This document shows positions 1 through 10,910 of a stretch of DNA of 64,000 nt, in pieces. The position numbers and the translations under genes were made by a program. The notes under the pieces were generated by a model that did no database searches, was not told the DNA's origin, and was given only the letters and a program-made list of their open reading frames with translations. The DNA is from Scolanthus callimorphus (Eukaryota; Cnidaria; Anthozoa; Actiniaria; Edwardsiidae): NCBI GenBank assembly GCA_033964015.1, contig CM066923.1, forward strand, positions 620,001 to 684,000, read 5' to 3'. Within the stretch, counting starts at the first letter, position 1. Each line of letters starts with the position of its first letter.

Positions 1-532
1 TTCTTCCGCTAAGCTGGTTTACAGTAAAATAACCATTAGCGATGAGGATTGACAGGTGTCACTCACCTGAGACGCAAATGTGTGATATGTTAGATTATGT
101 TTTTCATGACAACAAATTGTTTATAAATTAAAAATTACAATTGACAAATTTGTGTACTACGTGTGTTGCTGCTGGGCACGCAGGTGGTTCAAGGATTTCG
201 GAATCTTTTCCTGGAGCTATGGTAAAAATAATGTTTCACATTTCAATAAGCATAACAAACATTTTTCGGGTGTCAAATACATATCATGAACGCTACATCT
301 ACCCTTGTTTTAAAAAGGTTTTAAAATATCAGATTCTTTAAAGTTCTTTTTATTCATTCCTCCCTTCAACATCCCGATTCAAGCAATCCAATCCATCCAT
401 TCTCTTCCTCCCTGACAGGTCCTGACATAATATGACACTTAAAATTGCGTGACAGTAAGGTAGCTGCTTGCAACTCTTGCATAACGCACGGACACTTCGC
501 TGCGTGCATTTTGGTGGTGGCTGAACCTAGGA
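1..532. other. Upstream flank of UGT copy 1, no gene recognised
   Basis: I see no coding exon here on either strand. The stretch is AT-rich and presumably holds the promoter and 5' UTR of UGT copy 1, but I could not pick a core promoter element with confidence. Confidence 0.4.
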
Positions 533-1356
533 ATGGCGCTCTTGGTGCCTGGGTTTCTTTTTACGATTGTGATATTAAACACGAACATCTCAAATGCCGC
601 AAAGATAGTTGGTTTCCCTTTGTTCTATGGCAGCCAGTACATGAGCCTAATGTACATTGCAGAAGAACTTGCACGTCGAGGACATGAGGTATGGGATATG
701 ATCCATATTGACTTTGTCCGAGTTTATTATTCACAGATAACTGTACTGCACTCGTCTGGTATCCTATCAAGGCTTATTACAGGGATTGAAGAACTTTTGT
801 TTGATTGTGGAATATGATCGAGATCGTGCTGCTTCGACAAACGAGATCGTGCTGCTTCGACATTTTGAACCGATTTTGCAAATCGAAGCATTTTTGTCTC
901 GCCTCGAATAACGCGGAAAAGGTCTGTCTACGGTTAGCAAATAACAATAAGTTGTGAACTTGATGACAAAGTTTTGTGCTTTACGAGACTTTGGATGGCG
1001 AGACCTGAACTTGAAACGAGTAATAAGTGTAATAAACTAGGTGAGGGGGGTCTGTAGAAAACCGCAATACCGCTTACCATGCAAAAAATGTCAAAAGAAC
1101 TGAATTAGAATAAATATCGCCAAAAATCGACGCCAAAAAGGGTATTTCCATAAGCCTTTGCGCGTCTGCAACCTAATGCAATACCGGTAACAGTCAGTAA
1201 CGCACTAGCGAAAAGAAACACAAGTATGGACTGGCTACGACGACAAGTATGGACTGCGTACGACGTCCACCGCGAATTTTAAGACTACCGCGATAAGACA
1301 TGGAACAATGGGGAAATCCAAAGAGCTCCCTTTCGAGAAAATGAAGAGCGCTTAAA

Positions 1357-1402
1357 TCATCATCATCTCCTCCATCTTCATCATCATCATCATCATCATC
1401 AT
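1357..1402. repeat. (CAT)n-rich microsatellite in intron 1 of UGT copy 1
   Basis: An imperfect CAT/ATC trinucleotide run lies in the large first intron. No other function is visible. Confidence 0.7.
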
Positions 1403-1830
1403 GATATAAACATTATTATTATTCAGCCATGCCACTATCTCGATTCTCATTGGCTAAGAGTACACAGCGAAAGCATGTTGGCGCGCAGTTCGTGACGCCA
1501 AACTCCAGACATTAGGATTGATGCACTCTAATGACGTCATAACGCAAGTCAATAGGTTTGGCCGCCATCTTGGTTTTCATGGCGAAGGCAAAAGCCAATT
1601 TAGCCAATATTCTCGTTGAATCTGCTATGCATTTTTCCGAGAGATGATTGCTCAGGATATGTAAACATCAACAATGGCTATTTTAATTGAATACGAAGAG
1701 GAAAATGCTAATGGACGTAAGCTGAAGTTGAAAAACCGTTTCGCCTTTGCAAGGCCTCGTCGTCGACTTCGTTTAGTTAGGTAATAATTCCTGGTTGCTG
1801 AATAATAAAACAATTATTGAATTCGGTTTT

Positions 1831-1936
1831 GGCATGATAGTGAGATTTGTCAACGCCTCGAGTTAGTGTTACCCGCCTCAGCTTCGCTTCGGCAGATAAC
1901 ACAAACCTCGGCGTTGCCAAATCCCACTATCATGCC
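1831..1936. repeat. Short fold-back sequence in intron 1 of UGT copy 1
   Basis: The left arm starting GGCATGATAGTGAGATTTG is matched in inverted orientation by a right arm ending CAATCCCACTATCATGCC-like sequence about 60 bp away. It looks like a degenerate miniature inverted-repeat element. I found no clear target duplication. Confidence 0.55.
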
Positions 1937-3039
1937 CTCAACCTCATCCAATAAGTGTTAATTATTAACATTGTCATTGTCACTTTAGCCTCCTTTGTAG
2001 CCGCTGGCGTGTCGCTCGTTTCACTTTCATTGTCACTTGTGAGAGCAAATTTCAATAAGACTTCAGAAAGACCAGATACTCCTTGCCAATCATAAACGAG
2101 AGAAATTACAAGTTGCAGCTGAATGGTTTCCCCGCCAGCCAATCACAAGCCAAATAAAACCACTATCATGCAGTCATTATCACGCGGAGAGCACGTGATC
2201 ACAATGCTGCGTGTAGTTCAAAATGTGATTGGCTGATAGAAATGAACGACCAACGGGAATACAAAGTAAACGCAAATAATGATTACAATTTCAATCACAA
2301 TTTCAATAATCTCTTTTTTTCTAAGGTTACTCTTCTTGTGGGCTCAGCACAGAAGATACAGAAATCCCAGTATGTAAAGCATGCAGTATTTAAAGTTCCT
2401 TTTGACAAAGACTTCATCGAGAACCACCTCGTGAAGAACGAGATCAAACACGGAAGGCAAGCGTACACAATGCCACATGGATTCATAGATACCCAGAAAG
2501 ACTTCTGCGAGGCGGCGCTGAAAGCTAGCGATATTCTACTGCCCCTGAAGAGCTATGACCTTATCATTGCAGACTGCCTGATGTTCTGTGGACCAATCAT
2601 AGCGGAATACCTTAATATCTCAAGAATTGAGTTTTGTCCAGTGGCGCCCAGATACACTTTACTTTACTACCATCACGTACCAGCTTATCTCTCTTATGTA
2701 CCCCAAGGGTTTACTGACATACCAGGAAATATGAACTTCTTTCAGCGCACTCTGAATGTGAATGTGGCCAACTATGTTGTTGGAGTGCTGACGTTTGGAC
2801 CGATATTCGGAAAGCCTTTTGATGATATCAAGAAGAAATATGGTATCAACCCGGACAAGAGTTACTTGGAATCATTTGGAGATACGGAGATGATTCTGTT
2901 TCTATCAGACCACGCCCTTGAATACGCCTTCCCGATGTTACCCGGTAAGAGCCGAGAAAAAGAGTAAAAAGGAATAAAGAATCTGAGTAACTGACTTGCA
3001 GGGGCGGTTCCAGGAACTCGGGAAAGGGTGTGTGTGTGT

Positions 3040-3063
3040 GGGGGGGGGGGGGGGGGGGGGGGG
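3040..3063 (+). repeat. Poly-G run of 24 bases in intron 2 of UGT copy 1
   Basis: A (GT)n stretch runs directly into 24 consecutive G. Length is likely unreliable in the assembly. On the opposite strand it produces spurious proline-rich open frames. Confidence 0.9.
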
Positions 3064-4965
3064 ACATTTAATGACACAAAAATGAACATTTTCATTAGCA
3101 AATAGAACAAATGTTGGAGAAATGTTCAGAGTAAGAGGGGCCCTATGGTTCTTAATAAACCCTACATGATTGCCCATGTATTTTGAAATTGATAATAAAC
3201 GTCGGGTGGGACGTGTGTGTATAGAAATCGAGTCACATCAAATTGGGAAGTTGTAAAGTCAAAATTTTGAATCCGCGATGAAGATGATTCGTTGTTCGCC
3301 AAGTTCGAAGTCGTCTCTGCGGTAGTGTACTGTGTCTAGACAAAGTGATTCTGATTCTGATCTTTCGTTGTATCTTCCTGAGACCTCTGCCAGTTACTAT
3401 GAGTAGCAGTTAGCATGGTCATATGAGCAGTTAGCATGGTCATATGAGCATGATTACAATCCCTATATTCTGTTACAGGTCATAAGCTTATTGGCCCAGT
3501 GAACTTACGCGCTCCCCGTCCCCTTCCCCTGAGTACGAGGCCCTGATGACCAGTTCGGGGGAACACGGAGCGATCATCGTGTCGTTCGGATCCAACGTTG
3601 CGTCCATATTGGAGAAGAGAGAAGTAGACGTGATGGCGGAGGCATTTGGGAGACTCAAACAAACTGTCATCTGGAGGTTAAAAGGTAGGCGAGGGGAAAT
3701 CATGATCCCCCAGAAACTTGTATTGCCGGCGATCTCAGAACTGCACCATTCCTATCGCACACGTTCGCCATGTTTGGACCATTCTCGTACCCGAGTTCCC
3801 TGGCTCGTCACCTCGTAAAGGAGGCTCTTGTGACATTGAGAGAAAGAGCTTTCTGCGCATGCACCAACGTTCAAAATCAGCCAATCAGCAAGGCCCTCAA
3901 ATGGATGGGTACGAGAATGTGTTTGGACTGATGCCCTTCAAGTTACCCCCGCCCGTATAACCTCGAGATCTCGAGACATCACCTCAAAGTGAAGTCATGC
4001 TATTTTCGCTTCTAGGGTATATTCCCCAAAACATGGCGTCAAATATCAAAGTAGTGGAGTGGATGCCTCAAACAGACCTTTTAGCACATGCGCAAATGCG
4101 TGCCTTCGTCTTCCCATGTCGGCCCGTTAACAGTTTGTCTGAATCTGCCTACTACGGGATCCCTGTGGTTGCAGTGCCACTCTTTGCTGATCAGCCAGAT
4201 CTCGCGATGATCGTAGAGGAGAGAGGCCTGGGACTGAGACTGGATATTCACAGCATAACCGCTGACCACTTGTATAGTGTGATTCAGAGAGTCCTAAAAG
4301 AAACAGGGTGAGCGAGAAAGCCTGCTGCCACCTAAAGATTACAACATTGAAGATAATAGCTTGTTTATCTCTAAGGCTAAGCTATACAGTGGAATTCGCC
4401 ATCAAGACAGTTCTCGTTGAAATGTTCGTTTTCTAAAATTTCCTCATGTGGAAGTTTATTTCTACTTACCATATTTTGAATTCCAGAAGTTTTCCTAGCT
4501 TATTTTTACCCTAGCTAAGTTGTCAAAAAGTTCGTCAAAGCTAATTAACTTGCAGATTTTGGAGAGTAACGCTGTTTCGGAGTGCTTAGGAACGCCCCTG
4601 AGCGTGATACAAATCGGGAAGGGCAAGCCTCTTTTTTCTTTATTTTATTACATTACAACAAAATAGATTGATCTTCCTGTCGTCAGATTCAAAGCCAACG
4701 CGAAACGCATCTCCAGTCTAATGCAAGACCGTCCCGCACTCCAGTCCAGGAGGCCGGTGATTGGGTGGAATACACATTACGTCACGGAAGATTGACACAT
4801 CTTCGTCCCGCCTCCGTCCACCTGACTTGGTACCAGTACTTGCTACTGGACGTGATTCTCTTCCTGGTAATGGTACAAGTGGTGGTTGTCATGGTGATCA
4901 GACTAATCTGGAAATGCTGCTGCGGTTTGTGCCGCAAACGCTCCCAAAAGCTAAAGACTCAGTAA

Positions 4966-6011
4966 AGGTTTTAGTTAGGAAAGTTTGTAAGCCCTTTTGT
5001 AAGCAACTTGGAAGTAACTTTATTACTGTCTGTTAACTATAACGCATATAGTTTCCTGGCTCACCACCAAGTGGAAAGTCCGTTGTGAGCTCCTCATTCT
5101 CTTCTTAACACACATTGTACTAACTATCTTGAAACTGATGGGGGGCGCGCGCTTTTTTTTGAGAATCACGCAACCTACTCGGCCAACACGCATTGCTGTT
5201 TTAGCCAATCAGGAGCAAGCATGACATCATGTCACACAACACCTGCAAACTCTGTAGGTTAAGCGCGCAATGGATTCTGTCTTTGAGCAGTTGAATGGTA
5301 AAACCTTGACAAGACGAAAGAGAAAATGGTAATTTTTAATACCTCACGGCCAAAACCACATTTGTGATCATTTACCTTATAAGGAAGTGACAGAAAATTC
5401 TTTTAAGATAAGAATTTCGACGAAAGTAGCAAGACAATGGAGAAATTGTGAATGGAACTTACAGACTAGGACCGATTCCCAGCCCGGCCTTGCGCGGGAT
5501 ATCGCAGCTCGACACAAACATTAACAACAGCAGGAAATCGAGCCTAGAGTAGACTCGAGTTCTCGACTAGTGTGTACCGAGTTTAGCTTGGTAACCACGG
5601 AAGATACCACAGCTAGCCTGCCTGTGCGCGGCTCGACCCAGTCCTCCGAAGCGCAATCAGAAAAAGCGACAGAGACTTTAAATTATATGTAAAATTGCCA
5701 TGGTAACGGTTTGATTGAAAATCGTTGAAAACGCGCTTAAGAACTGGCCTTAACTAGTCAATGATCGAAGGTTGTTCAAGAAATAGTATATAGTACCGCA
5801 CCATCTCGTACTATCGAAATTATGATTGATTACTCTGATTTAGTTGATTAAAAAAATAATAAATTCTTTGTTGCGTGATAGTCAATATGATACCTTCATA
5901 TCTGGGACCTTTTGACAACCCCGTCGTCTCAACCCCGTTCTTGACTTCGAAAATTGAACACCGTTGTATCACCCCGTGTTTCACTTAGCTTTTGCCGCAT
6001 AATATCATAAT
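4966..6011. other. Intergenic region between UGT copies 1 and 2
   Basis: No coding exon is recognised. Positions 5584-5670 match 11801-11884, in intron 1 of copy 3, in direct orientation (shared core GCTTGGTAACCACG and CCCAGTCCTCC), so this holds a dispersed repeat. The promoter of copy 2 must lie here, but no core element was identified. Confidence 0.5.
5584..5670 (+). repeat. Dispersed repeat, copy upstream of UGT copy 2
   Basis: About 85 bp aligning by eye with 11801-11884, including GCTTGGTAACCACG, CCACAGCTAGCC and CCCAGTCCTCC. Function unknown. Confidence 0.6.
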
Positions 6012-9000
6012 ATGTTTTCATTAGCCGTTTTGGTTTTAGCTGTAGCATGGATCCCAAGGTCGGACTCAGCCAAGATTCTCGCTTATCCCATGTTTGGAGG
6101 AAGTCAATACATCGGCATGAAACGAATCGCACAAGAACTTGCAAGTAGAGGACATGCGGTAGGTTTATCATCTATATTTTGAGTTGATTGTGTTTTCATT
6201 GGAAATCACGGAAAGAAAACCATTAACACACTTCCCGGCCAAATTCTGTATGTATAGCGTTTCACTGGTTTTACAAGGTTGTTAATATTAGTAAATCAGT
6301 AGATGGCAACCGAAGTACGAAAGGTCAACATAGGATAAAAAATTGGAAATGTAAAGTCGAGCCTCGCGCGCCGAGCGTGGCCTCGCACGCCGATCCTTTT
6401 ATGTAAGAATTTTCCTGAAACGAAAAATCCGAGCTCGGCGGGAGTCGCTTTATTTTACGAGAACATTCTATCCCCCTCAACGTCGTCAGTTCTGCTTGAA
6501 ATTAGAGAAAATAATCCGATGCAGTTATTGTTAACTCGTGACTAAAGTGTGAAGCAAAGAGGAGGGAGGGCGCAATGTCACTCGCTCCCTCCAATCACTG
6601 AATCCGTTTAAACGTTTTCGCGCGCCCTCTCCCCCTCCCCTCCCCTCCCTTCCTTGTTCCCTTGCTTCGCAGGCCATAATTTCATTCAGGGAGTCATAAT
6701 TTCATGCTTGGAGTCTAATCAGCGAAGGTAATGATGGGATAACGGGCAGGTTTATACTTTTTTAGGTCACACTGTTAGTGTCCACGATTCCGGACATCAA
6801 ACCCATCAAAGACGTTGAACATGCCATCTATAAAGTCCCTTACGGGAAAGATATGAGGGAAAATGTGTTCAAAAGGGTCATCAGTGGTGGAATGCTGAAG
6901 GAACTATCGAGTCCAACAGGTGTAAATTCTTTAATGCGAGGCTTCTGTGAGTCGACACTCAATGCAAAAGAACTCCTGGAGCCTTTCAAGAGCTACGATA
7001 TCATGGTATCGGACTGTACCATGGCGTGTGGCCCTATAGTCGCCGAGTACCTGAATCTTACCCGGGTTGATTATTGCCCTGTTCCACCCAGGGTCCCTGT
7101 ATCAAGCCTCTACCACGCCCCTACATTTCTATCCTACGTACCTCAGGTGATGTCCAGGAATCCTGGACAGATGAACTTCTTGCAACGCGTCAAGAACACG
7201 TTGGTATACGGTGCCAGTTTTGTAATGGTTCGAGCGTTTATGCTTGGAGGGTATAACGACATAAAGATCAAGTATAATATCAACCCAGGGAAGAGCTATT
7301 TTGAGGCTTTGGGTGACGCTGAGATGGTTTTGTTTTTGGCAGATTTTGTCTTGGACTATCCGTACCCAATATTACCTGGTAAGCGCGATCCCACACGCAC
7401 AGCTCCTCGTCCCTTAGACAACAATGGCGGACTTAGGGGGGAGGGGCCACGGCCCGGGAGATTTTTTCGGGAGATTTTCACATACATACTGTATTTTCAG
7501 AAGGAAATGTCCAATTTTTCGTCCCTTTATTTTCATTATGCCAATCTTCCCTCCCCATTTTCACGTGGTTTCATTCTCACTCTTATTGAAACAAACTGTC
7601 TGGGTAGAGTTTACGCGCGCCAAAAAATATCATCCTTGTTTGTCGTCAGGTCATAAGCTGATTGGTCCCATCAACATCCAGCCTCCCCACCCCCTCACCC
7701 CCGAGTTCCAGGATATTGTGGACAGTTCAGGGGAGTACGGGGTCATTATTGTGTCGTTTGGTTCGAATGTGGCTTCAGTGATGGAGAAGAAAGAGGTGGA
7801 TATGATGGCAGAGGCGTTTGGTCGATTGAAAGAGACGGTCATCTGGAGACTGAAAGGTAATGTTAGAGTTTAATAGCAAAAGAAGTACCTAGGGGAGGGG
7901 CAGTGGGGGCAGTTGCCCCATAGAATCGAGACAGAAAAAGCCGTCGCCATGCACAAACTACTGATTTTTCACATATCGCGCTGTCAAAGATATCTAGAAT
8001 AAACAATAAAAATAAAAATATTCTGATTTGTGCGAGCTTTCGATCACTACTTTTGTCGACAGGTCGAGTGTGACGGGTTGCCTTAATATCAGTCAATGGC
8101 GGGAAAAATTGGCAGGCGTTTTTACGTCACTCCGGGGTCGAAAGCTCGCGTTCAGCTCAGCTGGTTTTATAGTTCTGGAAATGTCAGGAAAAATGGCCCT
8201 GCGTTCATCAAGGCCTCGGATCGCAGGTCAGAACTTTCAGCTCTTCGTAGTCGCCTTTGGATATTTTTTTCAGCGCCAAATTGCAGAAAATGGTCTCAGT
8301 ACATTTACACGTTCTATACACTACACTACCAGGGAAAGCCTGCTGAACTACATTCGACACGACAAAAACAACATGGAAATGATTTCCATTCACGAGAAAC
8401 ATTGTTTTCAAAGATCTAATTTAAAACGCCTTTCCTATCGTATGCTACGGTGCAAATATTTCACACCGGTATGCCACCTATCTATAAACTGATAACAAAT
8501 ACTTTAATACTTTAAAGTAAACAGGCGTAGTTACAAATTGTTTGAGCACATCTCTCTAAACGTAGCGGTATAACTGTTCATTCCACAACGGCAGACAATC
8601 CGATAATTTTCGTCATTCAAGGAAAATTTAATTTAATTTAATTTAAATTAAAAATTTAATTTTTCACGGGTACTTAGGGGTGGACCATTAGAAATTGGGG
8701 GAGGGGGGGGTGGCAATTTTTTGCGCATGAATTTTTTTTCGGGGATCAGGTTGAGCAAGAATTTTTTTTCGGAATTTATATCATGTTTTTTACTAGCTTG
8801 GATCTCTGCAAGATTTTTTTTTGGGAAGGATTGGCCTTGCTCGAATTTTTTTTTGGGAATTGCCACCCCCCCTCCCCCAATTTCTAATGGTCCACCCCTT
8901 ACTAGTACTATATATTGTCTGTCTATTCATTCAAATACATTTATGTTGGTGTTTGTGTACGATCTTAGTGTCGTTCTGCATTTGCACCAAAATTTCTGTT

Positions 9001-10137
9001 ACACGGTCAATATTTGGCAAAACATTTTGTAAGCCAGTGCTTACATGGCTCAGATAAGCCCCTGACTTGTAACGAATCAATTCACCAGACGTGCAATTAT
9101 ATATCCCCAGGTTACATCCCAGCCAACCTTGCCTCCAACGTCAAGCCCGTAGCATGGCTACCACAAAACGATCTCTTGGCGCATGACAAGATGCGCGCAT
9201 TTGTCTCCCATGTGGGACAGAACAGCTACTACGAGTCGGTGTATCGTGGTGTCCCTCTAATCGCTGTGCCTCTGGCGGGGGACCAACCTGATAATGCGGC
9301 GGCTGTTGAAGATAAGGGAGTGGGACTGAGTTTTGATATTCACACCGTTACCGCTGACGAGCTGTACAGTGCCATACGACGTGTGGTAGATGAACCAAGG
9401 TACAGTGTGTTTCCGTCAACGCGGGTTACTTGTGTAGATATCGGGGTAATGCGTTTCACACAGACGATTGCGAACCTTAAGATAGGCCTGTGGTGGTACA
9501 ATACACCCTAGCAAAGGCCTTACAAGCCACTAATTTCCTTGAGCGCGCGGATAGCAAAGAGCCGCTTGGTAGCTTTTTTTGGTGATATATTCATAATGGT
9601 ATTCCACGAAAGATCATGAGAGAGAGATCTACTCGCAGCAGCTTATAGCTGGTGACTCTTACTCTTGAAAGTAGAAACTTTCATTTAAGGAAATTTAGAA
9701 CGACACCTTTTAATGAGTTCTTGCCTGAAAGAATAGCACTACTAGAAACGCTGCGTTGTTGGACGGCATGCAGGTCTTGCTTGCAAGGTCGTCCTCGCCC
9801 TCATGCAATTGCACTGCTGTTTTAACAAAACGTGCTTGATTTCACATTTCATTTCAGTTTCAGAACAGCTGCCCGGCGCTTTTCAGGTCTAATGCAAGAC
9901 CGCCGCCGCACTCCAGTCCAGGAGGCCGGTGATTGGGTGGAATACACATTACGTCACGGAAGATTGACACATCTACGTCCCGCTTCCGCCCACCTGACTT
10001 GGTACCAGTACTTTTTACTGGACGTGATGCTCTTCCTGGTAATGGTACTAGTGTTGGTTGCCATAGTAATTAAACTTCTCTGGAAATGTTGCTATCGTAT
10101 ATGTTGTAAAGGTTCTCAGAAAGTGAAAACTCAATAA
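6012..10137 (+). CDS. UDP-glycosyltransferase (UGT) copy 2, five exons, intact
   Basis: Exons are 6012-6158, 6766-7378, 7650-7856, 9111-9399 and 9858-10137, with GT-AG borders and continuous phases, giving 511 aa. The start is the first ATG before a signal peptide (residues about 1-19). The N-terminal acceptor domain has GGSQY at 30-33 and RGH at the exon 1 end. Asp132 sits in YDIMVSDC and matches the catalytic-dyad Asp. The donor domain has WLPQ at 338-341, HVG at 356-358 and GDQPDN at 379-384, the UGT signature. A C-terminal TM helix follows WYQYF, then a basic tail ending KVKTQ, a KxKxx ER-retrieval motif. The usual catalytic His is Gln32. This predicts an ER-membrane enzyme conjugating lipophilic acceptors with a UDP-sugar. 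Substrate and sugar cannot be read from the sequence. AATAAA overlaps the stop codon. Confidence 0.93.
8676..8899. repeat. Fold-back MITE-like element in intron 3 of UGT copy 2
   Basis: Left end AGGGGTGGACCATTAGAAAT is repeated in inverted orientation at the right end. The arms are about 45 bp and are followed by T-rich sequence. Non-coding. No convincing target duplication. Confidence 0.75.
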
Positions 10138-10138
10138 A
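10133..10138 (+). promoter_or_regulatory. AATAAA overlapping the stop codon of UGT copy 2
   Basis: The last codons CAA TAA followed by A create AATAAA, so the canonical polyadenylation hexamer contains the stop codon. Copy 3 has the same arrangement. Whether it is used is not shown. If it were, the 3' UTR would be only a few tens of bases. Confidence 0.45.
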
Positions 10139-10910
10139 CACTCCCATGCTTGTTTGATTCGGTATATGCTAATCTAATTACCAACGACAAGTCCAGAGCC
10201 ATATATACGAGACTGTGAAGAAACCCCATAACACAGTACACGGTGCCTTCCTGGTCACGACTTGATGCACTTGGTATTTTAGTCGCCCCCTGATTGGTTG
10301 GTTGCTAAATTTGTATCATTTCTGATTTTACTTTGTGTTTAGTTTCATAATCACATGAAATGCTCTCTAAAATCGATCACGTTTAGCACCTTGCAACAAA
10401 CAGCTCGTAACAGCAAACCAAATGGGCTCATCTGATATCCGATAGAAACACTCCAATCTATTTCACATATATTAATCCATATGGAATTGAATTTCTTCGA
10501 GAGGGTTAATTAAACAACATACTATTATCATTCCTCCGGTATATCATCGAGGATCAAGGGAATGTTGCTTTTCCTCTAAAAAACTAAATACTGATGCGGT
10601 GAATAATTCGTGTGAAATAAATTGCCACCGCGCGCACTTTAAAAAATAATTCTAAAAAATCACTTCCCCCCTCAAAACGCAAATTGTCGGCCCCTTAGGC
10701 GAACAAACACCCTTTTCTAGTGATTTAATTATAAACTATTACTTTACAATGCTTAACGAGGATGTACAGAGTAAGGGTGCCTCGTGTCCCTTGTCCCGAC
10801 TCCAGTCGTTTCCCGTTTTCTAATTTTCCATACAGTCACCCGCAAGTGTAAACAGCTTATCACGCAATACGCTTTGTCAGTTCGATTTACCGACAACAAA
10901 TATCAGAAGC
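10138..10910. other. Intergenic region between UGT copies 2 and 3
   Basis: About 770 bp, AT-rich, no coding exon recognised. It must contain the 3' end signals of copy 2 and the promoter of copy 3. Confidence 0.5.

Larger units (their letters stand above)
533..4965 (+). pseudogene. UDP-glycosyltransferase copy 1, five exons, frameshifted
   Basis: Exons are 533-688, 2326-2944, 3479-3684, 4016-4307 and 4687-4965, all with GT-AG borders and the same phases as copies 2 and 3. Exon 1 encodes a hydrophobic signal peptide followed by AAKIVGFPLFYGSQY and RGHE. Exon 2 is the acceptor-binding half, with the conserved YDLIIADC and CGP. Exon 5 encodes the C-terminal TM helix and a KLKTQ tail. The family moves a sugar from a UDP-sugar onto small lipophilic acceptors on the luminal side of the ER. 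Damage seen: exon 3 lacks one C near 3530 (206 nt versus 207 in copy 2) and exon 5 lacks one C near 4732 (279 versus 280). In exon 4 the HxG donor-site motif reads FVFPCRPVN because of compensating insertions. The SHVG codons are still visible one frame over. It could be a pseudogene, or the two C-run losses could be consensus errors. The exon 4 change argues for real decay. Confidence 0.8.

Noticed and set aside
2242..2325. Upstream in-frame ATG extension of UGT copy 1 exon 2
   Set aside because: It lies before a clear acceptor (CTAAG at 2321-2325) and has no counterpart in copies 2 and 3.
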